DNA from: JAWXCM01 sp034408745
Lineage (GTDB): Bacteria; Acidobacteriota; Terriglobia; Bryobacterales; Bryobacteraceae
Reading direction: 5' to 3'
DNA: 17,633 nucleotides
Assembly (NCBI GenBank): GCA_034408745.1
Contig: JAWXCM010000350.1
Coordinates: 1 to 17,633, forward strand
Below are positions 6,539 through 13,652 of the stretch, piece by piece. Both the position numbers and the translations under genes were made by a program. The stretch's first letter is position 1, and each line of letters begins with the position of its first letter. The notes under the pieces were generated by a model, which had not been told where the DNA came from, searched no databases, and saw only the letters and a list, made by a program, of their open reading frames with translations.

Positions 6539-8185
6539 ATGCAGATCAAGTCAGAACAAAAGCATGAAGTGATCGTGATCGGCAGTGGCGCGGCGGGCGG
6601 GATGGTGGCCTGGAATCTGACACGCAAGGGCATCAATGTTCTGATGCTGGACGCGGGGACGAAGTTTAACCGGTCGAAGTTCTGGTCGCATGTGAAGCCA
6701 TGGGAAGTGCGGGATAAGCTGGCGGCGGGTCAGGTGCCTCCGCAGTTCTATCTCGACACGAAGGAGCAGCCGTACGAGACCGATCCGCAGAACCCCTTCG
6801 AGTTGATTCGGGTGTGGGGCCGGGGTGGCAAGACGAATGTCTGGGGGCGGGTGTCGCTACGGTATTCCGATGTCGATTTTGAGGGTCCGGCGAAGGATGG
6901 CTGGGAGATTCCGTGGCCGATTCGGTATAAGGACATCGCTCCGTATTACGACCGTGTCGACCAGTTGATTGGTGTTTGCGGTGGCAAGGACGATCAGGAC
7001 TCGCTGCCTGGGAGTAAGTTCCATTTGCCTGCGCCGTCGCCACGGTGCGGTGAGCGGCTTATGCAAAAGGCCGCGAAGTCGGTGGGAATTTCCGTTGTGG
7101 CGGGGCGTCGCGCGGTGCTGACGCGGAATCACAATGGCCACAACGCCTGTCATTACTGCGGGGCCTGCGGCAAGGGCTGCGATGTGGCGGCGTTCTTTAA
7201 TTCGTCGGATTATTTGCTGGAGCCGGCGTTTAAGACGGGAAAGCTTCGGATTATCGATAATGCCGTGGCGGCCCGGGTGCTGGTGGGGGATGACGGACTG
7301 GCGAGCGGCGTGCAGTATTTCGACCGATTTACCAGGGAAGAGCACAAGGTTTACGGGAAGCGCGTTGTGGTGGCGGCGTCGTGCATCGATTCGACCCGGC
7401 TGCTGCTGAACTCGAAGTCGGACAAATTTCCCAATGGACTGGGCAATTCCAGCGATGTGATTGGGCGGTATCTGACGGAGCAGGTGCGGTTCCATTTTCA
7501 GGGATTTGCGCCAGATTTGATCGGGAGTAAGGTGTTGAATGATGACGGAATCGGCGGCGAGCATGTGTATATGCCGCGGTTCAATCATCGGGATGGACGT
7601 AAGCGGGATTATTTGCGCGGGTTCGGGAGTCAGTTCTGGAATACGGGGGCTCAGCCTGGTGCGGGTGGATGGGCTAAGACTTTGCCGGGTTTTGGGGCGG
7701 ATTTCAAGTCGGCTGTGAAGAAGCGTTTTCCGGCTCTGATTTCGATGCATCCTTACGGGGAGGTGCTGCCGCGCCGGGAGAATCGGGTGCGCGTCGACGG
7801 GACTCCGCTGGACCGGTATGGGGTGCCGGTGGCGAGGCTCGAGTATGCGATCGGGGATAACGAGCGTAAGATGCTCGACGATATGTATGATACGGCGGAG
7901 TCGATTTTTAAGGCGGCGAAGGCCGAGGTGCTGCCGTATAAGCGCGGGTGGCACGACACGCTGGGGAGTGCGATTCATGAGCATGGGACTTGCCGGATGG
8001 GTGAGGATCCGAAGCGGTCGGCGCTGAACCGGTTTAACCAGATGCATGAGGTTAAGAATGTGTTTGTGGCGGATGGGTCGGCGTTCACCACGGCTAGTGA
8101 GAAGAATCCTACGTTGACGATTTTGGCTTTGGCCTGGCGGTCTTCGGATTTTATGGCGGAGGAGATTCGGGCGGGTCGGGTTTAG
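6539..8185 (+). CDS. GMC family oxidoreductase, catalytic flavoprotein subunit
   Basis: The protein has 548 residues. The FAD-binding motif is GSGAAGG at 15-21 within the first beta-alpha-beta unit, and LDAG (37-40) ends the second strand. GRGGKTNVWG near residue 95 is the second GMC signature. A cysteine group CHYCGACGKGC lies around 200-210; in FAD glucose dehydrogenases a comparable region holds a 3Fe-4S cluster, so an Fe-S centre is possible. The C-terminal motif HEHGTCRMG (480-488) supplies the catalytic His482, and Asn523 in EKNPTLT completes the His/Asn pair. There is no signal peptide; export would depend on the Tat-bearing subunit encoded just upstream. The enzyme should oxidise a sugar or alcohol in the periplasm. 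No cytochrome c subunit is encoded next to it, so the electron acceptor is unknown. It is the last gene of the run and is followed by hairpins. Confidence 0.9.
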   Translation: MQIKSEQKHEVIVIGSGAAGGMVAWNLTRKGINVLMLDAGTKFNRSKFWSHVKPWEVRDKLAAGQVPPQFYLDTKEQPYETDPQNPFELIRVWGRGGKTNVWGRVSLRYSDVDFEGPAKDGWEIPWPIRYKDIAPYYDRVDQLIGVCGGKDDQDSLPGSKFHLPAPSPRCGERLMQKAAKSVGISVVAGRRAVLTRNHNGHNACHYCGACGKGCDVAAFFNSSDYLLEPAFKTGKLRIIDNAVAARVLVGDDGLASGVQYFDRFTREEHKVYGKRVVVAASCIDSTRLLLNSKSDKFPNGLGNSSDVIGRYLTEQVRFHFQGFAPDLIGSKVLNDDGIGGEHVYMPRFNHRDGRKRDYLRGFGSQFWNTGAQPGAGGWAKTLPGFGADFKSAVKKRFPALISMHPYGEVLPRRENRVRVDGTPLDRYGVPVARLEYAIGDNERKMLDDMYDTAESIFKAAKAEVLPYKRGWHDTLGSAIHEHGTCRMGEDPKRSALNRFNQMHEVKNVFVADGSAFTTASEKNPTLTILALAWRSSDFMAEEIRAGRV

Positions 8186-8194
8186 GGTGGATTT

Positions 8195-8240
8195 GGCGGA
8201 CGTGGGCGTCCGCCGCAGCTCTGGGGAGCTGCCCCCCTTT
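8195..8240 (+). terminator. Two tandem hairpins after the GMC gene
   Basis: GGCGGACG (8195-8202) and CGTCCGCC (8207-8214) form a perfect 8-bp stem with a TGGG loop. Immediately after, GCAGCT (8215-8220) pairs with AGCTGC (8227-8232) around CTGGGG, followed by CCCCCTTT. The first stem begins 9 nt after the stop codon at 8185. This is the best terminator candidate in the window, although the T-run is short and preceded by C. The second hairpin contains the 20-nt sequence also found at 2494-2513. Confidence 0.55.
8221..8240 (+). repeat. Intergenic repeat, copy 2
   Basis: An exact second copy of CTGGGGAGCTGCCCCCCTTT, again downstream of a plus-strand gene. The 5' arm it pairs with (GCAGCT at 8215-8220) differs from the arm used by copy 1 (GGGCAG at 2481-2486). 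Confidence 0.6.
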
Positions 8241-8391
8241 AAGCTGCTGTGGGGCTGGCAGGATCTGTGGTTGGCAGAGGGGTAGGGCTGTGGGTTTGCA
8301 GAGCCAGTTTGGTAGAGGCAGTAGGGCTTATGATTGGCAGAGTTGGGGATGCTGGCGGGCGTAACGTTACACTGTATGTATCGCAACTCTT
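8241..8391 (+). promoter_or_regulatory. Leader region before the acyltransferase with a 10-bp palindrome
   Basis: This G-rich stretch holds short words that recur: TTGGCAGAG at 8271-8279 and 8334-8342, and GTAGGGCT at 8282-8289 and 8321-8328. A perfect palindrome, GTAACGTTAC, lies at 8361-8370, just before an ATG at 8376 that opens only nine codons. TTGGGG (8343-8348) and TACACT (8368-8373) could act as -35 and -10 with a long 19-nt spacer. No Shine-Dalgarno sequence is seen. A regulatory role is plausible but unproven. Confidence 0.3.
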
Positions 8392-9531
8392 ATTCAGCCA
8401 CTTGAGGCGCCCCTTGGTGTTCGGGCGGCGTCGCCGAAGCAGCATCTGCCTGCCCTGACGGGACTTCGTTTTCTGCTGGCGCTTTGGGTGATTGTGCATC
8501 ACCTGACCGGGCCTAAGATGATGCTGGAGCCGTGGACTCTGTCGCTCTCTCCGATGTGGCAGAACGTGGTGCATGGCGGGTATCTGGCGGTCGGGACGTT
8601 CTTTGTGCTTTCGGGGTTCGTGCTGGGACAGAGCTATTCCAGCGCGTCGTGGGACCGGCGGAGTTTGCTGCGATATTGTGCGGCCCGGTGCGCGCGGGTG
8701 TATCCGGTGTATGCGCTGAGTTTGCTGGTGATGATTCCGTTTATTGCGTCGGAGTTGATGGATCCGGTGCGTACCGGTGTGGAATTGTCGCAGAAGGCCG
8801 GGCTTCTGGCGAACTACGGGCTGGTACTGCAGGGCTGGTTCCTGAACCTTCCGGTGCACTGGAATACTCCGGCGTGGTCGCTCTCCTGCGAGTTTTTCTT
8901 TTACCTTTGTTTCCCTGTGGCGGCATTTTTGCTGCGCGGAGCGGGGTGGCTGCGGCTGGGGTTGCTGACGCTGCTGGCGCTGGCTCTGCCGAATTTGCTG
9001 TCAGCTCTGCATGTCTCGCATGCCTTTAAGCCGCTGTACCATGTTGGTGATTTTTTGATTGGGATTGTGGCGGCCCGTTTGTATTGCGAGGTGCTGCGGG
9101 GTCGATTCCATGGGCTCGGGTACTGGCTTTATATTCCCGCTGCGGTTGCTGGGTTTTTGATTGTGTCGACGCCGACACTGGTGCCACATCATATTATGCT
9201 GAACAGCGCACTGCGTCCGTTCAATGCGCTGCTGCTGACGGGGCTCGCTCTGGGCGGGGGATTTCCTGTGACGGCGCTGTCGACGAGTGTCGCGGGGTTT
9301 CTGGGTCGCGCGAGCTACTCGATGTACATCCTGCACATTCCGATGCTTTGGTGGTTTAAGCGTTTCTTCACGGGCATTGGCGCACCGAACGTGATGGCGC
9401 TGATTTACATCGGGGGCGTGATCGCGGTGTCGGGCTGGGTTTGCGAGCGTGTGGAAGAACCGGCGAGCAAGCGGATACGGGACTGGGTGTCTCTGCGGCT
9501 CAGGCCTTCGGTCCGACGAAGCGAAGTCTGA
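8392..9531 (+). CDS. Acyltransferase family 3 (OafA/YrhL-like) membrane protein, start uncertain
   Basis: About ten hydrophobic segments and two conserved signatures identify the acyltransferase-3 family: LPALTGLRFLLALWVIVHHL, with the essential His in the first membrane helix, and CAARCARVYPVY, with the Arg and Tyr-Pro of the loop motif. Such proteins transfer acetyl or other acyl groups to envelope or exported glycans. The first ATG/GTG/TTG in this frame is GTG at 8488, which would cut away most of the first helix. The frame is open back to 8365 and the conserved motif begins at about 8446. I therefore extend it to an ATT at 8392, giving 379 residues, a normal family length. Either a rare start codon is used or one base is shifted: ATG at 8376 is out of phase. 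The 3' end overlaps the minus-strand gene by 32 nt. Confidence 0.8.
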   Translation: MQPLEAPLGVRAASPKQHLPALTGLRFLLALWVIVHHLTGPKMMLEPWTLSLSPMWQNVVHGGYLAVGTFFVLSGFVLGQSYSSASWDRRSLLRYCAARCARVYPVYALSLLVMIPFIASELMDPVRTGVELSQKAGLLANYGLVLQGWFLNLPVHWNTPAWSLSCEFFFYLCFPVAAFLLRGAGWLRLGLLTLLALALPNLLSALHVSHAFKPLYHVGDFLIGIVAARLYCEVLRGRFHGLGYWLYIPAAVAGFLIVSTPTLVPHHIMLNSALRPFNALLLTGLALGGGFPVTALSTSVAGFLGRASYSMYILHIPMLWWFKRFFTGIGAPNVMALIYIGGVIAVSGWVCERVEEPASKRIRDWVSLRLRPSVRRSEV

Positions 9532-9907
9532 CGGGCTTGCCGGGTGTCTGCACGGGCATCGGTTTGCAGGTCAGGTTCAGCGATTCGACTGGCATGATGA
9601 CGCGGGTGAGGATGTCGCCGGCATCGGTGCCGATGAGCACGGCGAGCTTCCATGTCGGCATGAAGATCTCTTTGATTCGCAGCACTTCCACTCCGGTATT
9701 GCAGAGCACTACGAGCTCCAGGTCCTCCTTGAGCGGGCTTTGCATGGCCTGAAGCTGGCCGAGAATGACGGTGCCGAGGGCGGGTTCTGGGGGCGGCGCG
9801 GGTTTGGGCGCGGGCGTTCCGGAATCGGTTACTGAATCGACTACGTCTTTCACGTGGTCGCCGATGGCCTGCTTCGCGAGTTCCTTCGTCAATGCTCCGA
9901 GGTTCAC
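9500..9907 (-). CDS. Small hypothetical protein with a Pro-rich linker
   Basis: This minus-strand gene of 135 residues starts at a GTG (9905-9907) with GGAG very close upstream. I recognise no family. Residues 1-30 form a helix-prone segment (ELAKQAIGDHVKDVVDSV), 31-44 is a Pro/Ala linker, and 45-135 alternates hydrophobic and polar residues, suggesting a beta-rich domain (ELVVLCNTGVEVLRIKEIFM). It has no signal peptide and no membrane segment. The codons end mainly in C or G, as in the other minus-strand genes here, which supports real coding. Its 3' end overlaps the acyltransferase on the opposite strand, and its start is 28 nt from the divergent HGSNAT-like gene. Function unknown. Confidence 0.72.
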   Translation of the reverse strand: MNLGALTKELAKQAIGDHVKDVVDSVTDSGTPAPKPAPPPEPALGTVILGQLQAMQSPLKEDLELVVLCNTGVEVLRIKEIFMPTWKLAVLIGTDAGDILTRVIMPVESLNLTCKPMPVQTPGKPVRLRFVGPKA

Positions 9908-9911
9908 GTCT

Positions 9912-9927
9912 CCGATGCTATCATCGG
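9912..9927. promoter_or_regulatory. 16-bp palindrome between divergent genes
   Basis: CCGATG (9912-9917) and CATCGG (9922-9927) are perfect inverted arms separated by CTAT. They occupy the centre of the 28-nt gap between the starts at 9907 (minus) and 9936 (plus). The site could be an operator for one or both genes, or an RNA hairpin near a start. Chance occurrence is possible. Confidence 0.3.
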
Positions 9928-9935
9928 GGGCACTT

Positions 9936-11024
9936 ATGGCTCAGCCTTCTGTCGCAGTGCCGGAATCGACGCCGGTCACGGGGCGGCTTCTGTCACTGGA
10001 TGCATTTCGTGGCCTCACAATCGCGCTGATGATTCTGGTGAATACCGCGGGTGGACTGCCCGAGGCATATAGTCCATTACTGCACGCGGAGTGGGACGGC
10101 CTGACGCTGACTGACTGCGTGTTCCCCTCGTTCCTGTGGATGGTGGGTCTGAGCCTGACGTTGTCGCGCAAGCGGGCTTTAATGCCGGTGCTTCGACGCG
10201 GGTTGATCCTTTATCTGCTGGGGCTGTTCATTTACATATTCCCGCATTTTGATTTGCCGACGGCTCGATTACTGGGCGTGCTGCAGCGGATTGCGATCTG
10301 TTATGTCGCCGCGAGTTTGATTTACATGTACACGGGCGTTCGCGTGCAGATTTTGTGGATTGTTGGGCTGCTGGTGTCGTACTGGGTGCTGATGACGATG
10401 ATGGCGGTGCCGGGGTTTGGCGCCGGACGGCTGGATGAGGCAGGGAATTTCTCGCATTATATTGACAGTATTGTGCTGGGAAATCACAATTATGCACATA
10501 CGAAGACGTGGGATCCGGAGGGCATCGTAAGCACTCTGCCTTCGATTGCCACGGCTCTGTTTGGCGTGCTGGCGGCGCAGCTGGTGCGATCGAAGCGCGT
10601 ACTGTCCGAGCGCACCACATGGATGTATCTGATCGGGGCTTGCCTGACTGTTGCTGGCCTGGCGGTTAGCATGACGATGCCGATCAACAAGAAGCTCTGG
10701 AGCGTATCGTTTGCGCTGGTGCTGGCGGGACTCGATTACACGGCATTTGCTTCGATGCTGTGGATTGTGGACGGCAACGGGTATTCGGGCTGGGTTCGGC
10801 CGTTTGCGATTCTGGGGCGGAATGCGATTGCAGTTTATATGGCGGCGGAGATCGGGGAGACGCTGCTGGCAATGAGCGGGGCCCGGGACTGGCTGTATTC
10901 GACGGCATACGCGAGTGTGCTGGATCCGAAGAACGCCTCGCTGGCGTTTGCGTTGTCGTACGTGCTGCTGATGTTTGGACTCGCGTGGGTGATGCACCGG
11001 CGCGGCTGGTACGTGCGGGTCTGA
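9936..11024 (+). CDS. HGSNAT/NagX-like heparan-alpha-glucosaminide N-acetyltransferase family membrane protein
   Basis: The protein has 362 residues from the ATG at 9936 and about ten hydrophobic segments. The family signature is clear: RLLSLDAFRGLTIALMILVN (17-36), then LLHAEWDGLTLTDCVFPSF, matching the human HGSNAT region where a His next to a Trp-x-Gly-Leu-Thr carries the active site. That His is residue 50 here. HGSNAT moves an acetyl group from cytosolic acetyl-CoA to a terminal glucosamine on the far side of a membrane. Bacterial relatives are mostly uncharacterised and are thought to act on amino sugars of the envelope. An in-frame upstream start exists at about 9765, but it would run through the opposite gene and lacks family character. 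The permease gene follows after 3 nt, so the two are probably co-transcribed. Confidence 0.85.
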   Translation: MAQPSVAVPESTPVTGRLLSLDAFRGLTIALMILVNTAGGLPEAYSPLLHAEWDGLTLTDCVFPSFLWMVGLSLTLSRKRALMPVLRRGLILYLLGLFIYIFPHFDLPTARLLGVLQRIAICYVAASLIYMYTGVRVQILWIVGLLVSYWVLMTMMAVPGFGAGRLDEAGNFSHYIDSIVLGNHNYAHTKTWDPEGIVSTLPSIATALFGVLAAQLVRSKRVLSERTTWMYLIGACLTVAGLAVSMTMPINKKLWSVSFALVLAGLDYTAFASMLWIVDGNGYSGWVRPFAILGRNAIAVYMAAEIGETLLAMSGARDWLYSTAYASVLDPKNASLAFALSYVLLMFGLAWVMHRRGWYVRV

Positions 11025-11027
11025 CAG

Positions 11028-12383
11028 ATGGCGGAACTCCGTCGGGAACTGGGGCTTCGCGACTTAACGCTGTTCGCGGTGACGTCGATATTCGGCACGC
11101 GCTGGATTGCTTCGGCGGCCCATGCGGGGCCGGGATCGATCACGCTTTGGATCGGTGCTGCGCTGTTCTTCGCGCTGCCTGCCGCGATTGCCGTGGGCAC
11201 GTTGACGGCGAAGTATCCGGGCGCGGGCGGGTTGTATTTGTGGACTCGCAACGACTTTGGACCGTGGCATGGATTCCTCGCATTCTGGATTTACTGGATG
11301 GGGATTGCGTGCTGGTTTCCGGGCGCCGCGATGTTCTATATGAGCTCGGGTGCGTATGGCCTGGATGCGCGGTATTCGTGGCTGGCGGAGAGCCGGACGT
11401 TTGTGATCGGCGCGTCGCTGGTGGCGGTGTGGATCGCGCTGGGGACGAACCTGGTGGGGCTCCGCGTGGGTAAGTGGACGCAGAACGTTGGCGGCATCGC
11501 ATCGTGGGTGCTGACCGCGGTCCTGATTGTGAGTGCGGGGCTGGTGTGGATGCGCAGGGGCTCGGCTACGGAGCTGCAACTGACGCCTTCGGCGCAGTGG
11601 GACACGGTAGGTATGTGGGCCACGATTGCTTATGCGCTGAGTGGGATGGAGCTGCTGGGAATGATGGGTGCCGAGGTTCGGGACCCGGCCCGGACGATTC
11701 GGCGGGCGGCGGGGATGGCTGCCTTTTTGACAGCGGGATTTTATTCGCTCAGCACGCTGGCGGTGCTGGTGCTGATGCGGCCGGAGGCTGTGAGCGAGAT
11801 GTCGGGGCTGGCGCATGCGGGCGTTGCGATCGGCGAAGTGTTCGGCTCGGCGTGGATCCGGCCGCTGATTTCCGTGCTGATTCTGTTGAGTGCGATCGGG
11901 CAGTTTGGCGGGCTGGGGACAGGCGTGTCGCGACTGCCGCTGGCCGCGGGTGTGGACCATCTTCTGCCTCCGGCGTTTGCGCGTGTGCATCCGCGATGGG
12001 CGACTCCGTATGTCTCGATTTTGTGGCTGGGCGGGATTGCGTCGGGGCTGCTGGTATTGATGCAGATCGGCGACACGATGCGGGCGGCGTATCAGGCGCT
12101 TATTTCGCTGATGGTGATTGCCGGGTTCGCACCCTATTTGTATATTTTTGCGAGCACGTGGAAGGCGGGGCAGCGGCTGGCGGCGATGTCGGGGATTTCT
12201 ATTACTTTACTGGCACTGATTTGTTGCGTAATTCCAACGGCTGAAGTGACGAATGTGTGGCTGTTTGAGGCGAAGCTGCTGGTGGGTACGCTGCTGGTGA
12301 CCGGGTCGGCGTGGCTGGTGTACCGAAAGCGCGGAGCGTGGGGCGATGGTCAGCTCTCGCGAAGACGCGGAAGTTCGACATAG
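11028..12383 (+). CDS. APC superfamily amino acid permease
   Basis: The protein has 451 residues with about 12 hydrophobic segments. The first helix region (LTLFAVTSIFGTRWIASAAHAGPGS), the AIAVGTLTAKYPGAGGLYLWTRNDFGPWHGFLAFWIYWMG block at about 50-90, and the long hydrophobic core are typical of the amino acid-polyamine-organocation superfamily. The K-Y-P-x-x-G-G-x-Y-x-W element resembles the glutamate:GABA antiporter-like subgroup, but the usual Gly-rich unwound part of helix 1 is altered (FGTRWIASAA), so the substrate cannot be named. It lies in the inner membrane. The ATG is 3 nt after the preceding stop, so coupling is likely, although a functional tie to the acetyltransferase is not obvious. 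Its last 34 nt overlap the convergent histidine kinase gene. Confidence 0.88.
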   Translation: MAELRRELGLRDLTLFAVTSIFGTRWIASAAHAGPGSITLWIGAALFFALPAAIAVGTLTAKYPGAGGLYLWTRNDFGPWHGFLAFWIYWMGIACWFPGAAMFYMSSGAYGLDARYSWLAESRTFVIGASLVAVWIALGTNLVGLRVGKWTQNVGGIASWVLTAVLIVSAGLVWMRRGSATELQLTPSAQWDTVGMWATIAYALSGMELLGMMGAEVRDPARTIRRAAGMAAFLTAGFYSLSTLAVLVLMRPEAVSEMSGLAHAGVAIGEVFGSAWIRPLISVLILLSAIGQFGGLGTGVSRLPLAAGVDHLLPPAFARVHPRWATPYVSILWLGGIASGLLVLMQIGDTMRAAYQALISLMVIAGFAPYLYIFASTWKAGQRLAAMSGISITLLALICCVIPTAEVTNVWLFEAKLLVGTLLVTGSAWLVYRKRGAWGDGQLSRRRGSST

Positions 12384-13603
12384 AATGCCGAGCCGCTGGC
12401 TCCGTCCGATTCGACCCAGATCCGGCCACCATATATTCCGGCGATTCGGCGGCAGAGGGCGAGTCCTATGCCGCTACCCTGGATCTCCTGGCCGTGGAGT
12501 CTCTGGAATATTTCGAAGATCCGGTGCTGATATTCGGGCTTAATTCCGGTGCCATTGTCGGCCACGCAGAGAGTCACCCGATTTGTTTCGACCTGTCCAG
12601 TGATTGTTATTTCGAGGCGGCGGGACGTACCGCGGTATTTGATTGCGTTACTAATCAGGTTTTGCAGCAACTGCCGAAGATGTCCGGGGTCGACGGCAAG
12701 CGGGGGAAGGCGCTCGAGGTGAAGTGAGGTGTTCGATTCCCGGATGGCTGCGTCGAGGGTTTGCAGGGTTTCACTGAGCACAGCGGTGAAATCGGAGACA
12801 GCTTTGGTGTCACCGGGTTTTGGCTCGGTGGCATGTGCGAAGCCGAGGAGGTCCTTGATCAGGCGCTCCATTCTACGGGTTCCTTCGAGGATGAAGCGCA
12901 CCGCGGTTTCGCCGTGGCTGGTGAGTTTGGGGCCGTCGAACTGCATCAGCAGCTGGGTGTAGAGCGAGATGGTGCGAAGGGGCTCGCGGAGGTCGTGCGC
13001 GGCGGAGTAGGCGAACCGCTCGAGGTCTGTGTTGAGGCGGGCGAGGATAGTATTGGTTCGCCGGAGTTCCTCGGCGGCTGAGGTAGCGCGGCGTTCGCTT
13101 TGACGGAGCGACTCTTCAAACTCATGGCGCTCCGTCAGGTCAGTGAACGTTACGATTACGAATGACCAGGGGGCGGACTGATCCGGCAGAATCGCGCAAC
13201 TCATTTTTACGAGCCGCTGTACACCGGGCAGCGTTGGGGTCAGGATGTCGGCCTCAAACGACGAGTGATTATCCCAGAAGGCGAGCAGTTCCTGTCGAAA
13301 TGTCTGGAGCGTCTGGGCGTCGAAGAGCTGGGTGAACTGGTCGGCGATCTGGCGAACAGTCTCAGCCTGATAGAAGGCGCGGGCTTGCCTGTTGACGTGG
13401 ATGATGCGGACGCGTCGAACGCACTCGGCGACGGTGTCGGGCCGGGCTTCGAAAACGGTGGCGAGGCTGAGGCGCCGGTCATGTGTGAGGTTGAGGAGAT
13501 ACTCGTGAACTGTTGAAAAATCCTCCAGCCAGATCGCTACAGGGGCATTCTCAAACAGCAGCTCGAAGCGAGTGTGTGCGCCTTTGTCGGGATAATCGGA
13601 CAT
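12350..13603 (-). CDS. PAS-domain sensor histidine kinase, orphan
   Basis: The protein has 417 residues from an ATG at 13603; a GTG at 13669 would add 22 residues but lies upstream of the likely promoter. Residues 10-160 contain a PAS-type sensory region (FELLFENAPVAIWLEDFS, then VTFTDLTERHEFEESL at its end). A coiled linker (about 160-195) leads to the HisKA domain with phosphoacceptor His203 in AAHDLREPLRTIS, a form common in phytochrome-like kinases. The ATPase domain has the N-box NLISNAIKY (about 315-323), the G1 box DNGTGIK (from 349), FEIFQRLH and the G2 box GSGIGLAL (376-383). No membrane segment is seen, so it is probably cytoplasmic. No response regulator lies in the window, so its partner is encoded elsewhere. 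Neighbours give no clue to its signal. Confidence 0.9.
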   Translation of the reverse strand: MSDYPDKGAHTRFELLFENAPVAIWLEDFSTVHEYLLNLTHDRRLSLATVFEARPDTVAECVRRVRIIHVNRQARAFYQAETVRQIADQFTQLFDAQTLQTFRQELLAFWDNHSSFEADILTPTLPGVQRLVKMSCAILPDQSAPWSFVIVTFTDLTERHEFEESLRQSERRATSAAEELRRTNTILARLNTDLERFAYSAAHDLREPLRTISLYTQLLMQFDGPKLTSHGETAVRFILEGTRRMERLIKDLLGFAHATEPKPGDTKAVSDFTAVLSETLQTLDAAIRESNTSLHLERLPPLAVDPGHLRQLLQNLISNAIKYRGTSRRLEITITGQVETNRVTLCVADNGTGIKPEYQHRIFEIFQRLHGQEIQGSGIGLALCRRIAGIYGGRIWVESDGASGSAFYVELPRLRES

Positions 13604-13652
13604 TTGTTTCAGGGAACGAATTGGGCCAACATATCTGGTCCAGTGATAACTA

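Noticed and set aside
8271..8342. Short recurring words (TTGGCAGAG, GTAGGGCT) considered as a repeat array
   Set aside because: Only two copies each, irregularly spaced in a G-rich stretch; this does not amount to a CRISPR or an iteron array.
6857..8386. Long minus-strand open frame (509 codons) opposite the GMC gene
   Set aside because: Its translation is rich in Arg, His, Pro and Gln with no domain, and it lies antisense to a gene with clear catalytic motifs. High GC content makes such empty frames common.
8249..8458. Small plus-strand frame (69 codons) in the leader before the acyltransferase
   Set aside because: Its end overlaps the conserved acyltransferase motif in another frame, its sequence is Gly/Arg-rich with no family, and it has no ribosome binding site.
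9765..9935. Upstream extension of the HGSNAT-like protein
   Set aside because: It is antisense to a well-formed minus-strand gene, is Gly/Ser/Thr-rich, and adds nothing that the family has; ATG 9936 gives the normal N-terminus.
11064..11990. Minus-strand open frame (308 codons) opposite the permease
   Set aside because: Composition is Arg/His/Gln-rich with no motif; the plus strand encodes a clear 12-helix transporter.
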